Below are positions 53,726 to 61,999 of a stretch of DNA of 64,000 nt, one piece after another. The notes below the pieces were generated by a model, which saw only the letters and a program-made list of their open reading frames with translations, ran no database searches and was not told the DNA's origin. The stretch covers positions 3,348,001 through 3,412,000 of the forward strand of contig NZ_CP096658.1 of assembly GCF_023238445.1 (NCBI RefSeq). Reading direction: 5' to 3'. Source of the stretch: Halorussus gelatinilyticus. GTDB taxonomy: Archaea; Halobacteriota; Halobacteria; Halobacteriales; Haladaptataceae. The translations under genes and the position numbers were made by a program. Positions within the stretch are counted from its first letter, which is position 1, and each line of letters starts with the position of its first letter.

Positions 53726-54091
53726 ATGGCACGCAGAAACCGACGCCGCAGACACCGACCGACCGACAGCCGACCGGAGCCCGAGATAGCCGTGGACGTG
53801 GCCGAGCGCAGCGACGAGTTCGTCGTGACCGCCGACCTGCCGGGCGTCCGCAAGCAGGACATCGACGTGACTGTCCGGAAGAACCGGGTCCAGATACTCG
53901 CCGAGCCGCAGGACGACCCCGAGAACGCCGGGACGTTCGCCGGCAGGGCGCGCGAGCGGGGACAGGTCAGCCGGTCGATTCGCCTGCCCGAACGCGTTGA
54001 CGAGAAGCGCACGAACGCCGAGTACCTGAACGGACGGCTCCGAATCACGCTCCCGAAGCGCGAGCGACGGCGGTCGGTGGACGTGGAGTAG
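53726..54091 (+). CDS. Small heat-shock protein, Hsp20/alpha-crystallin family
   Basis: A 121-residue protein. A basic N-terminal stretch (ARRNRRRRHRPTDSR) leads to the alpha-crystallin domain: EFVVTADLPGVRKQDIDVTV, RSIRLPERVDEKRTNAEYLNG and RLRITLPKRERR. The end lacks a clear I-x-I/V motif. The poly-basic arm is unusual for a halophile and could bind nucleic acids or membranes. The stop lies inside a 19-bp tandem repeat. Confidence 0.88.
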   Translation: MARRNRRRRHRPTDSRPEPEIAVDVAERSDEFVVTADLPGVRKQDIDVTVRKNRVQILAEPQDDPENAGTFAGRARERGQVSRSIRLPERVDEKRTNAEYLNGRLRITLPKRERRRSVDVE

Positions 54092-54128
54092 GTCGGCGGA
54101 CGTGGAGCAGGTCGGCGGACGTGGAGTA
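54072..54128 (+). repeat. 19-bp tandem repeat spanning the hsp20 stop
   Basis: Three adjacent copies of GGTCGGyGGACGTGGAGyA (54072-54090, 54091-54109, 54110-54128). The first includes the last codons of hsp20; the other two lie beyond the stop. The length is not a multiple of three, so it does not extend the reading frame. Confidence 0.9.
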
Positions 54129-54208
54129 GGTCGCCAGAACGAGCGAGGACGCCGGCCGCGTCTCGGCCGACCGAAACGGCAAAGCCCCCGCGCTCCGTCT
54201 CTCAACCG

Positions 54209-54610
54209 ATGCACGTCGAACTCTTCGACCGGACCGTCGAACTCGACGCCGACCGCGTCCGAGCGTCCGAGGACGAGATTCGCGCGCAGGTCGGTGAGTA
54301 CGTCGCGGGCGAGCGCCGAACGTTCGACCTGCCGGTAACGACTCCCGAGGGGTTCGCCGGCGAGGTCGCGGCCGAGATGCGGGCGATTCCCTACGGCGAG
54401 ACCCGGACCTACGGCGACATCGCGGACGCGCTCGACACCGCGGCCGTCGCGGTGGGTCGGGCCTGCGGCGCGAACCCCGTGCCGCTGGTGGTGCCCTGCC
54501 ACCGCGTCGTCGGCGCGGACTCGCTGGGCGGCTACTCGGCGGGCGACGGACTCCCGTTCAAGCGACGACTGCTCGAACTCGAAGGGGCGGACGCGAGCGC
54601 CACCGAGTGA
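54209..54610 (+). CDS. ogt: Methylated-DNA--protein-cysteine methyltransferase (MGMT/Ogt)
   Basis: A 133-residue protein. VVPCHRV with acceptor Cys97, Arg finger region TAAVAVGRACGANPVP and IPYGETRTYGDIA are family signatures; GGYSAGDGLPFKRRLLE closes the domain. The N-terminal domain is short (about 45 residues), so it is a compact form of O6-alkylguanine transferase that repairs alkylated DNA in one suicide step. Confidence 0.92.
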   Translation: MHVELFDRTVELDADRVRASEDEIRAQVGEYVAGERRTFDLPVTTPEGFAGEVAAEMRAIPYGETRTYGDIADALDTAAVAVGRACGANPVPLVVPCHRVVGADSLGGYSAGDGLPFKRRLLELEGADASATE

Positions 54611-54617
54611 CGGCCCG

Positions 54618-54824
54618 CTACTCGGGAACGACGCGCTCGACGTAGCCGGTCACGCCAGACTTGAGTTCGACCTTCACGCCTTGCGGACTGTCGCCCTCGT
54701 CTATGACGGTCCGAATCTCCCCGCGAATCGGGTCGGCGTCCGGGGCGTTGTCCGCGTTCGACTGGTCGATTTCGACGGTCATGCCGCGTCGGAGTTCGTC
54801 CTCCGTGGGTCGGTTTCCGGACAC
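54618..54824 (-). CDS. YwbE family (DUF2196) protein
   Basis: A 68-residue protein: LRRGMTVEIDQSNADNAPDADPIRGEIRTVIDEGDSPQGVKVELKSGVTGYVERVV. This is the full-length YwbE pattern, a short beta-barrel with a conserved G-x-V-x-x-I start and G-x-V-G-R-V-type end. Convergent with ogt (7 nt). Unknown function; widely conserved in bacteria and haloarchaea. Confidence 0.9.
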   Translation of the reverse strand: MSGNRPTEDELRRGMTVEIDQSNADNAPDADPIRGEIRTVIDEGDSPQGVKVELKSGVTGYVERVVPE

Positions 54825-55143
54825 GGGTCACGTTCCGGTCGGGTCGAACAAGAGGATGACGGCCTCCGGTTCTAGTTTATGTTCATACACCTTTGGCCAT
54901 AACAACTAAGCGGGTACTGTCGAATGAGTAAATTGCGGTTGCGCCCCGGTTGCGCTGCGACTCCATGACCACGCCGCCCGACGGTCCCGAACTGTCATCC
55001 GCCCGCGCGTTCGCCATCCGGCGCGGTACGGTATCACGAGTTCCAGCCCTCCGTTTTCGTCATCCACCGTCAGTATCTGTCCACGCTGGCGCTCGTCGTT
55101 CCCCGAATCGGCGTCCGTCGCAGACCGCGACGGACCGCGCCAG
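54825..55143. other. Intergenic region, no gene seen
   Basis: About 320 bases. An AT-rich part (54870-54910, TTCTAGTTTATGTTCATACACC) probably holds the leftward promoter of the YwbE gene. The plus-strand frame starting 54950 has no homology features and runs into the paa zinc-ribbon gene on the other strand. Confidence 0.55.
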
Positions 55144-55311
55144 CTACTCGAACTTCTCGAACGGTTGTTCGCAGTCGTTACAGTAGTGCATCGACCGGCA
55201 GAGCGACGGCCCCTTGGGATGCTCGCGCTCGGTCTCGGTCGAACCGCAGTAGGGGCACTCAGCGCCGCTGTCCTCGCCGGAGGTCTCGACGCTCGGGTCT
55301 GGTCGTCGCAC
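55144..55311 (-). CDS. Zinc-ribbon protein matching the C-terminus of bacterial PaaD
   Basis: A 55-residue protein with GTG start at 55311, two bases after the PaaD stop. CPYCGS and the later Cys pair CNDCEQPFEKF, plus CRSMHY, match the C-terminal zinc ribbon of bacterial PaaD (CPyCGS ... CkalyrC..C.ePF..fK). Here it is a separate polypeptide following the DUF59 part. Last gene of the paa operon; sometimes named paaE in haloarchaea although it is unrelated to bacterial PaaE reductase, so I leave the symbol blank. Confidence 0.75.
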   Translation of the reverse strand: MRRPDPSVETSGEDSGAECPYCGSTETEREHPKGPSLCRSMHYCNDCEQPFEKFE

Positions 55312-55313
55312 GG

Positions 55314-55865
55314 TCAGACGCTCAGGCCGAAGTCGTTCAGGTCGGCCTTGCCCTGTTCGGTCACCATCTCGATGGACCACTCGGGACTCCAGACGAGGCG
55401 GAGGTCCACCGACTCGATACCCTCGACGCCCGCGACGGCGCGCTCTACCTCGTCGGTCAGCATGTCTCGCGCCGGGCACCCCGAGTAGGTCAGGGTCATC
55501 AGGACCTCGGCGTGGTGGCCCTCGTCCACTCGCTCCGAGACCTCGACGCCGTAAATCAGTCCGAGGTCCACGATGGAGACGGGCATCTCGGGGTCCTCGA
55601 CGCCGTAGAGGGCGTCCCACACGTCCGCCTCGATTCCCTCGGCACCCTCGCCGGTCGCGGGCATGTCCTCGACTTCCTCACCCTCTACGTACTCGGTGTA
55701 CGCACAGAGCGCGGGGTCCGAACAGTCGTCGCTCAGGCCCGGCACGGCGGCGTCTCCCGAACCGGAGACGCCACCCGTACCGGGAATCTCGTCGGCGTCG
55801 AGGTCTGCGGGGTCCTCCTCGCGGAGGTCCGGAATCTCGGGGTCGTAGGGCAGTTCACTGGACAT
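55314..55865 (-). CDS. paaD: Phenylacetyl-CoA epoxidase subunit PaaD (DUF59 part)
   Basis: A 183-residue protein. After an acidic N-terminal region of 90 residues with two Cys (CSDPALC) comes a DUF59/MIP18 domain: DVWDALYGVEDPEMPVSIVDLGLIYGVEVS, then LTYSGCPARDMLTDEVERAVAGV with the conserved Cys, and VDLRLVWSPEWSIEMVTEQGK. It helps mature the di-iron or Fe-S parts of the epoxidase. Bacterial PaaD carries a C-terminal zinc ribbon that is encoded separately here. Confidence 0.9.
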   Translation of the reverse strand: MSSELPYDPEIPDLREEDPADLDADEIPGTGGVSGSGDAAVPGLSDDCSDPALCAYTEYVEGEEVEDMPATGEGAEGIEADVWDALYGVEDPEMPVSIVDLGLIYGVEVSERVDEGHHAEVLMTLTYSGCPARDMLTDEVERAVAGVEGIESVDLRLVWSPEWSIEMVTEQGKADLNDFGLSV

Positions 55866-55874
55866 GGGCGTGAA

Positions 55875-56714
55875 TCACTCCGCCTCGTCGGGGTCTTTCA
55901 TGATGCGGGTCGCTTCGCTCCGGCCGAGTTCGCGGTACGTGTTGGTGAACTCGTCCCAGAGGTCGTCCCAGTCGTCGGTGTGGCTCGCGTCGCGGCCGAT
56001 TTCGTCGGGCAGGTCGGCGTCCGCATCGACGTCGAGACCCAACCCTTCGAGGTACGGGACCACGGTGTCGAGCCACTCCTCGCGCATGTCCGCCAGCGTC
56101 TCGGTCCGGAGGCCTAGCTCGTCGATACGGTCCTCGACGTCCTCGTCGGTCGGCGCGAACAGCGTGAGGGCGTACGGGAAGAGGCGGTCGAGTACCTGCT
56201 GGACGCGCCGTCTCCCTTCCTCGTCGTCGCAGAGTCGCTCCAGCCAGTTCTCGGCGTGTTCGCGGTGGTAGTCCTCCTCGCCGCGAATCTTGCCCACGCG
56301 GTCGCGGATGCGAGCGTACGACGAGTCGGCGAGGGCTTCGAGGCGAAGTTCCTCGGCCACGTCGTAGAGGTACGACCGCAGAATCGGGTCGGCCCAGTCG
56401 CCCTCCTCGAAGGGGAGTTCGGTGAGCGTGCTGTGGTGCCACTCCTCGGGCGGGCGCTCCCAAATGAGGTCGGGTTCGTCCGGGCCGAAGTCCTGCAGGA
56501 GGTCGTACCAGAGGCGGGCGTGGCCCAGCTCGTCCTGCGCGATGTTCGCCAGCGCGAGGTCGGATTCGAGGGTGGGCGCGCGGACCTGCCACTCGGTGTA
56601 GCGCTCCGCGAGGACGAACTCGTCGTCCGCGAGGCGGAACAGGAGGGTCTCGACCGCTTCGCGTTCGTCCTCCGAGAGGGCCTCCGGCCCGGACAGTTGC
56701 TCGGCGCTCGCCAT
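55875..56714 (-). CDS. paaC: Phenylacetyl-CoA epoxidase subunit PaaC
   Basis: A 279-residue ferritin-like protein: ETLLFRLADDEFVLAERYTE, NIAQDELGHARLWYDLLQDFG, GEEDYHREHAENWLERL. These are the ligands' equivalents of the structural subunit that pairs with PaaA. Its ATG overlaps the paaB stop (TGATG). Only nine bases separate it from paaD. Confidence 0.93.
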   Translation of the reverse strand: MASAEQLSGPEALSEDEREAVETLLFRLADDEFVLAERYTEWQVRAPTLESDLALANIAQDELGHARLWYDLLQDFGPDEPDLIWERPPEEWHHSTLTELPFEEGDWADPILRSYLYDVAEELRLEALADSSYARIRDRVGKIRGEEDYHREHAENWLERLCDDEEGRRRVQQVLDRLFPYALTLFAPTDEDVEDRIDELGLRTETLADMREEWLDTVVPYLEGLGLDVDADADLPDEIGRDASHTDDWDDLWDEFTNTYRELGRSEATRIMKDPDEAE

Positions 56715-57034
56715 CAGTCGTCACCTCGCTGGCGCTCGGCCTCGGCCTGCACCTGTTCGCTCTCGGAGTCGGCGACCTCCGAGGCGGCGGCCTCGAAGTT
56801 GTACGACTGGGCCCACCGGTAGGACTTGTCGGTCGTGCCGCCGAACTTCGCGTCCTCGGTATCGACCTCGCCGATTTCCTTCTGGGGAACGACCCAGAGG
56901 CTGTTGGTCGGCTTGCGCCGCCCGTGCTGGACCTCGGCGAACATGAGCGCCATCTCGCGGTCAGGTGCGTGGACGTTTCCGCAGTGGGTGTGATACTCGC
57001 CGGCTTGGTCCTGTCGGAACACTTCCCAAATCAT
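56714..57034 (-). CDS. paaB: Phenylacetyl-CoA epoxidase subunit PaaB
   Basis: A 106-residue protein: MIWEVFRQDQAGEYHTHCGNVHAPDREMALMFAEVQHGRRKPTNSLWVV is the conserved fold with the C-x-N-V-HA signature. The C-terminal 25 residues are acidic. Starts two bases after the paaA stop (57037). Part of the PaaABC(D) oxygenase that makes the 1,2-epoxide of phenylacetyl-CoA. Confidence 0.93.
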   Translation of the reverse strand: MIWEVFRQDQAGEYHTHCGNVHAPDREMALMFAEVQHGRRKPTNSLWVVPQKEIGEVDTEDAKFGGTTDKSYRWAQSYNFEAAASEVADSESEQVQAEAERQRGDD

Positions 57035-57036
57035 GG

Positions 57037-57978
57037 TTAGTCTGCCGCCTGCGGGCTCGCGCCCGCGCTCTTGGTTTCCCAGTCGTCCATCGAGTTCCGA
57101 ACCCACTCGACGGCCTCTTGGGTGCGACTGCGCTTGCCGATCTGTTCGTGGCTCCCCGGAGAGTCGTTCTTGGCGATAGTGAAGAACTCGTCCCAGTTCA
57201 GGTCGTCCTCCTCGACCTCGTAGGTACCGTCGCCGTTCTCTCGGATGCGCGGTTCGTCGGGGATTTCGAGGCCGTACTTCTCGGCCTTCGGGATGTAGGC
57301 GTTGAGGAAGGCGTTACGCAACTCGTCGTTGGTCATCGTCTTCAGGCCCACGTCGGCCGAGAAGTCGTGGTGAGTGGACTTGTCGTCGGTCGGCCCGAAG
57401 AACTGGATGATTCGGGGCCACCACGTCTCGAAGGCCTCTTGCGTCTTCTCCTGCTCGGCCTTCGAGCCGGTCATCAGCTCGTAGAGGATGGCCTCGCCGT
57501 GCTTGACGTGGAAACCCTCCTCGAAACACACCTTGTCCATCGCGTGGGCGTACGGTTCCCAACTGGACTGCTTGAGCGTCGCCTGTCGGCGCATCGCCGC
57601 GCCGTCCACGAAGAAGGCGATCATCGGCGTCTCGACCCACGAGTCCAGCGGGTAGTGGAAGCAGTTGAGGAACTTCCCCTCGCCCTCGGCCAACTCGTCT
57701 AACATCTGCTCGCGGGACTTGATACCGAGCGACTCGGCGGCCCGGTAGAGCAGTTGCCCGTGGCCGATTTCGTCCTGCACCTTCGCCGAGAACGCCAGCT
57801 TCCGGTCGAGGCTCGGGGCCTCGCGGATGAAGGGTCGTTCGAGGTACGCCCCCATGATCTCGCTGTTCGCGTGGAACTGAATCATGCGGGTCGCGGCCTT
57901 CCGGTACTTCTCCGGGAGGTCGTCTTTCGGACTGAATTCGCGCGGTCCGGCGCGCTCCTTGACTTGCTCGATGTCCAT
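57037..57978 (-). CDS. paaA: Phenylacetyl-CoA epoxidase catalytic subunit PaaA
   Basis: A 313-residue di-iron monooxygenase subunit from ATG 57978. FSAKVQDEIGHGQLLYRAAE gives D/E-x2-H ligands, KVCFEEGFHVKHGEAIL a second E-x2-H set; RMIQFHANSEIMGAYLE is the conserved N-terminal helix. First gene of the leftward paaABCD operon. It epoxidises the ring of phenylacetyl-CoA, the key step in aerobic phenylacetate breakdown. Confidence 0.95.
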   Translation of the reverse strand: MDIEQVKERAGPREFSPKDDLPEKYRKAATRMIQFHANSEIMGAYLERPFIREAPSLDRKLAFSAKVQDEIGHGQLLYRAAESLGIKSREQMLDELAEGEGKFLNCFHYPLDSWVETPMIAFFVDGAAMRRQATLKQSSWEPYAHAMDKVCFEEGFHVKHGEAILYELMTGSKAEQEKTQEAFETWWPRIIQFFGPTDDKSTHHDFSADVGLKTMTNDELRNAFLNAYIPKAEKYGLEIPDEPRIRENGDGTYEVEEDDLNWDEFFTIAKNDSPGSHEQIGKRSRTQEAVEWVRNSMDDWETKSAGASPQAAD

Positions 57979-58033
57979 ATACAATCATCTACGACCCCGA
58001 CCGGGATACCGATTGACCCGTCCATGTGGCGGG

Positions 58034-58040
58034 TTTAAAT
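58034..58040. promoter_or_regulatory. TTTAAAT box upstream of paaA
   Basis: A symmetric TATA-like TTTAAAT 56-62 nt before the paaA ATG. With a start about 25 nt downstream it would give an untranslated leader of about 35 nt. Because the box is palindromic it could also serve the plus strand. Confidence 0.45.
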
Positions 58041-58144
58041 ACGACGCCGAACAAGTTTCTCGCATGACCGACCGGCCGACACGCCGACGCCCGGCCGACC
58101 GTCCACCGTCGAGTGACCTCCACTGTCCCCCGGAAACCCGCGCC

Positions 58145-58192
58145 GACAGTGCGCCGAGACGCCCCGCCGACAGTGCGCCGAGACGCCCCGCC
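58145..58192. repeat. 24-bp perfect tandem duplication
   Basis: GACAGTGCGCCGAGACGCCC plus CGCC occurs twice in a row, at 58145-58168 and 58169-58192, with no mismatches, in the gap between paaA and its divergent regulator. Confidence 0.9.
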
Positions 58193-58278
58193 GACCGTCG
58201 AGCAGTAGCGCGGGCACCGACCGAACCACCGCGAACGCCCGGCGGAACGACCACCGCGTCTGGGCGGACTGAAAGGGG

Positions 58279-58380
58279 CCGCACGCTCGCGGGCCGTAGG
58301 CCCGTGGTCGCCTCCGGCGGCTATATTCCGCGCGCAGTTCTGCGCGCGGAATATCCGGCGGAGCGACCGCGAGCGTGCGG
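58279..58380. repeat. Nested palindromic element, long form
   Basis: Outer arms CCGCACGCTCGCGG (58279-58292) and CCGCGAGCGTGCGG (58367-58380) are perfect complements. The centre ATATTCCGCGCGCA (58323-58336) and TGCGCGCGGAATAT (58341-58354) form a second perfect 14-bp stem with loop GTTC. Between them lie largely complementary strands (GGTCGC...GCGACC, with mismatches), so nearly the whole 102 bp can fold as one cruciform or hairpin. Related to the element at 37536-37569. Confidence 0.85.
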
Positions 58381-58455
58381 GGGCGTTCTACTTCTTCTTT
58401 CCAGAACCTCCATCACCACCGACAACGCGAACCGAACCACTGGAGGTATCGAATC

Positions 58456-59097
58456 GTGATAGACGAGTGTCTCGTCGTGGAGTTCAGCGTCACTGGCGAC
58501 GACTGCCCGCTGGCCGAGGCGACCCGCGAGACGGGAGCCACCATCGACGCCCGCCCGCCGCAACTCCGTCACGACGACTACGCGCTGTTGCGCTTCTCGG
58601 CGGGCGCGGAGGCCGACGAACTCGCCGACGCACTCGACGCGGACGAGCGGATTCGCTACCTCCACGTCTCCCGGACCGACAGTCGGACCAACTTCCGGTG
58701 TCTCTCGAAACACCCCTGCGTCGTCCACGAGTTGACCGACGCCGGATTCATGGCCGAGACCCTCCAGTACCGCGAGGGGACCGAACGGTACACCGGCGCA
58801 GTCGTCGGCCACGACGTGCTTCAGGGCGTCCTCTCGGCGGCCGCCGAGACGGTCGGCGTCTCGCTCGAACGGGTCTTCCCGCTCGGGAGCGAGGACGACG
58901 AGGCGGTCGCCCAGCGGTGGGACGTGACGCCCGCTCAGGAGGTCGCGCTCCGGACCGCGATGGAGATGGGCTACTTCTCGGTCCCGCGAGGAGCGACCGC
59001 CGCGGCGGTCGCCGACGAGTTGGGAATCAGCAAGTCGGCGTTTCTGGAGCGCCTGCGCCGGGGGCAGGCGACGCTGTTCGCGCAGGTCTTCGGGTAG
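58456..59097 (+). CDS. HTH-10 (Bat-type) regulator, divergent from the paa operon
   Basis: A 213-residue protein with GTG start. The C-terminus (VTPAQEVALRTAMEMGYFSVPRGATAAAVADELGISKSAFLERLRRG) is the bacterioopsin-activator HTH-10 domain; the N-terminal 150 residues (ECLVVEFSVTGDDCPLAEAT...) form the ligand-sensing-like region typical of these regulators. Gene position opposite paaA suggests control of phenylacetate breakdown; effector unknown. An AGGTAT lies seven bases before the GTG. Confidence 0.85.
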   Translation: MIDECLVVEFSVTGDDCPLAEATRETGATIDARPPQLRHDDYALLRFSAGAEADELADALDADERIRYLHVSRTDSRTNFRCLSKHPCVVHELTDAGFMAETLQYREGTERYTGAVVGHDVLQGVLSAAAETVGVSLERVFPLGSEDDEAVAQRWDVTPAQEVALRTAMEMGYFSVPRGATAAAVADELGISKSAFLERLRRGQATLFAQVFG

Positions 59098-59257
59098 AAC
59101 CGCGACGGACCCCGCGGGGAGGGCGTCTGGTCGGTCGGCTACGACTCGTCGTCCATTCCCGAGTCGTCTCCCGTCGGCCGAAAGTGGATTTCGGAACCCG
59201 AGACGGAACCGTTCGACCGACTGACGCATCGCCGACCGTCGAGCGAGTCGCGGGTCG

Positions 59258-60595
59258 CTACTCCTCGACCGCGATACGCCCGTCCAGTTCGGCATCGACG
59301 CCCACCGTCCGCGCGTACTCGACCAGCGCCTCGTACTGCACGCCGACCGTCTCGGTCACGTGCTCGCGGCCTATCGCCGGGAACTCGTCGGTGTCGACGA
59401 CGTACCCGTTCGTCGCCAGCGCGTACTCGGTCCGGGGGTCCAGCGACTCGCCGCCGACGCGGACCTCGCGGACGGTCTGCTCGGCGCGGTCCCAGACGAC
59501 CGTCATCCCGCTGAAGTGGGCCCACCACGCCTCGGGGGTCGGACTTCGGCGGGCGCGCTCGTCGGTGGCGACCGCCTGTTCGGCGAGGTCCCGGAGCGTC
59601 TCACCCGAGAGTTCGGCCCGGCAGAGGTCGGCCGCGAACGGTTCGAGGCCCCGTATCTCTGCGAGCGTCACCTCGTCCGAGAGGGCGGGACCTCCCCGGA
59701 GCATCCGGGTGTCTGCGTACCCCACGTCGGCATCGCCCGCCCAGCGGTAGGCGTCGGTGACGAAGTTCGTGATCCGTCGCTCGCCCGCGAAGCTGGCCTC
59801 GCGGTCCCTGTCGAGCGGTTCCTCGGCGACGCCGACCACCTCGGCGAGTCCCGTCTCCGCGAGTCGGGCGCGCAGGCGCTCGGCCACCTCGTCGTCCCGT
59901 GGAGCGCCCGCGACCTCGTGGCGGGTGGCCGTCGCTTTCTTGCCGAGTTCGACCTCCCAGAGGACTCGGCCGTTCGCCCCCGGCCGGACGAGCAGCGTCC
60001 CGTCGATTCGGTCGTGGCGCTCGCCGTGGACGTGTCCGGCGAGAATCGCGTCTACGTCGGTCTCCGTGGCGATGTCGTCCAGTCGGTCGTCGCGGACGTG
60101 TGCGAGCGCGACCGTCCAGTCCGACCCCGCCGCTCGGAGGTCAGCCACTCCGTCGCGGACCGCGTCCACAGGGGCGGAAACGGCCAGTTCGTCGGGGACC
60201 GAGGACGCGGGGTCGGTCACGCCGACGAGGCCGACGGACGTTCCGCCGCGCTCTATCGTCGTCGTCGCAACCGTGTCGCCGAACGGGTCGTCGCCGTCGC
60301 TGACGTTCGTGACCCACGTCTGGGGCGACTGGCGGACGACGCGTCGTGCCGCGTCGAGTCCGTAGTCGAAGTCGTGGTTGCCGAACGTCTCGGCGTCGGA
60401 TTCGACCGCGCGGAAGAAGTCGAGGGATTGCGCGCCGTCTTCGACCATCGCCAACACGCCGGGACCGAGGTCGTCGCCGGTACCGACCACGACGGTCCGG
60501 TCGTCGCGCAGCGACTCGATGCACCCCGCGAGGCGGCCGATGCGCTCGGGGTGGTCGTAGGCGTTCTCGACGTCGGAGTATTGGAGGAGTCGCAT
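59258..60595 (-). CDS. UshA-type 5'-nucleotidase / metallophosphatase, cytoplasmic form
   Basis: A 445-residue protein. Metallophosphoesterase part (about 1-210): LLQYSDVENAY replaces the usual D-x-H-G (YSDVENAY), GNHDFDYGLDAARR, LAHVRDDR and AGHVHGERH complete the metal set. C-terminal 5'-nucleotidase domain (about 245-440) with SFAGERRITNFVTDAYRWA, GGPALSDEVTLAEI and ALATNGYVVDTDEFPAI. There is no signal peptide, unlike bacterial UshA. Hydrolyses nucleotides or other phosphoesters. Confidence 0.9.
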   Translation of the reverse strand: MRLLQYSDVENAYDHPERIGRLAGCIESLRDDRTVVVGTGDDLGPGVLAMVEDGAQSLDFFRAVESDAETFGNHDFDYGLDAARRVVRQSPQTWVTNVSDGDDPFGDTVATTTIERGGTSVGLVGVTDPASSVPDELAVSAPVDAVRDGVADLRAAGSDWTVALAHVRDDRLDDIATETDVDAILAGHVHGERHDRIDGTLLVRPGANGRVLWEVELGKKATATRHEVAGAPRDDEVAERLRARLAETGLAEVVGVAEEPLDRDREASFAGERRITNFVTDAYRWAGDADVGYADTRMLRGGPALSDEVTLAEIRGLEPFAADLCRAELSGETLRDLAEQAVATDERARRSPTPEAWWAHFSGMTVVWDRAEQTVREVRVGGESLDPRTEYALATNGYVVDTDEFPAIGREHVTETVGVQYEALVEYARTVGVDAELDGRIAVEE

Positions 60596-60612
60596 CTTGC
60601 CCGTCGCGCTCG

Positions 60613-60999
60613 CTACCCCGTCTTGTAGACGCCGCGCGCGTCGGCGACCTGTGCATCACTTTCCTCCGCGTAGACTTCCACGTCCACGACGCCCACGTCG
60701 CTCCCACAGCGCACCACGTCGGCCTCCGCGCGCAGGTCGCCGGTCCCGGCTTCGAGATAGTCGATGCGCATGTCGATGGTCGGCACCGGCTGGTCCACCA
60801 GCGAGACCAGCGCCGCGCCGCCGACCGTGTCCGCGAGCGTGAACGTGACGCCGCCGTGAGCCATCTGGCGGTCGGCGTTCCACGACAGTTCCTCGCGCAT
60901 CTCGACGCGGCCCTCGGCGTGGCCGTCCTCGACCTCGGTGACTTCGACGCCCAGCAGGTCGGCGAACGGCATCTCCTCGAAGAAGCTCTCTACGTCCAT
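60613..60999 (-). CDS. paaI: PaaI family thioesterase (hotdog fold)
   Basis: A 128-residue hotdog thioesterase: FADLLGVEVTEVEDGHAEGRVEM, NADRQMAHGGVTFTLADTVGG (catalytic Asp and HGG), TIDMRIDYLEAG. PaaI hydrolyses hydroxyphenylacetyl-CoA and clears stalled CoA esters. It lies near the paa operon but on its own, and may be cotranscribed with the nucleotidase (13 nt gap). Confidence 0.88.
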   Translation of the reverse strand: MDVESFFEEMPFADLLGVEVTEVEDGHAEGRVEMREELSWNADRQMAHGGVTFTLADTVGGAALVSLVDQPVPTIDMRIDYLEAGTGDLRAEADVVRCGSDVGVVDVEVYAEESDAQVADARGVYKTG

Positions 61000-61134
61000 G
61001 GGGTCGATTTGGGGCGGGAAGCGGCTTAAAAATACTCGTTCGCTGAGCGGGCGCACGGCACGTACCCCGGACCGCGGCGGTCGGCCCGCCCAGCAGTGGG
61101 GTAGTCTTATTTCGATAGCGCCGGACGGTGGCGT

Positions 61135-61899
61135 ATGGAAATCTCCGAGGAGGACGGCGTCCGAACCGTCACGTTCGACCGACCCGAGGTCATGAACGCC
61201 TTCACCACCGACACCGCCGAGGAGTTGGCCGAGGTAATCGCCGACACCGACGCCGACGAGTTCGACGCGCTGGTCCTGACCGGCGAGGGCGGCGCGTTCA
61301 GCGCGGGCGGGGACATCCAGTCGATGGCCGAGCGCGAGGAGACCACCGAGCAGGCCTACGAGCGCGTCACGGAGACCTTCGGCCGCGTCGTCGAGGAAGC
61401 CCTCTCGGCGAAGGTGCCCATCGTCGCCAAAGTCAACGGCGACGCCGTGGGCGCGGGACTGGCGATTACGGCGGTCAGCGACTTCGCGTACGCCGCGGAG
61501 TCGGCGACGTTCAGTTGCGCGTTCGTCCGCGTCGGCCTGATTCCCGACACCGGCGGGTCGTTCCTCCTGCCCCGCCTCGTCGGTCTCCGGACCGCGAAGC
61601 GCCTCGCGTTCACCGGCGAGTTCTTCGGTGCCGAGGAGGCCGCGGAGTTGGGGCTAATCAACGAGGCGGTCCCCGACGACGAACTGGACGAGCGCGTCGC
61701 GGACCTGTTGGACACCCTCCGCGAGCGCCCGACGACGACCATCGGACTGGCCAAACGCGCCATCCACGAGAATCTGGGCCGGGGCTGGCGGGAGGGACTC
61801 GACTACGAGAACCACGTCCAGTCGCTGGCCTACGACACGCCCGAACACGAGGAGGGAGTCGCGGCGTTCCTCGAAGGCCGGGACCCCGACTTCGAGTGA
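61135..61899 (+). CDS. Enoyl-CoA hydratase/isomerase family protein
   Basis: A 254-residue crotonase. Oxyanion blocks: GGAFSAGGDIQSM and VNGDAVGAGLAITAVSDF; Glu/Asp region VRVGLIPDTGGSFLLPRLVG, where the first catalytic Glu is absent (D in the second position) as in PaaG/PaaB-like isomerases. A candidate for ring-opened phenylacetate intermediates (PaaF/PaaG role) because of the paa genes nearby; a general beta-oxidation role is possible. Confidence 0.9.
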   Translation: MEISEEDGVRTVTFDRPEVMNAFTTDTAEELAEVIADTDADEFDALVLTGEGGAFSAGGDIQSMAEREETTEQAYERVTETFGRVVEEALSAKVPIVAKVNGDAVGAGLAITAVSDFAYAAESATFSCAFVRVGLIPDTGGSFLLPRLVGLRTAKRLAFTGEFFGAEEAAELGLINEAVPDDELDERVADLLDTLRERPTTTIGLAKRAIHENLGRGWREGLDYENHVQSLAYDTPEHEEGVAAFLEGRDPDFE

Positions 61900-61999
61900 G
61901 AACGGTCGTGGCGGACCCGGCTTCGGAGACCCAGCCGCGGAGACCCGGCCGCCGACTCCGAGTGACAGACTCAAGACGCCGCGCGTGCAATCGACGGTC

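Noticed and set aside
54950-55186. Plus-strand frame of 78 codons in the gap before the paa zinc ribbon
   Set aside because: No motif, no plausible promoter or SD, and it runs into a real gene on the opposite strand.
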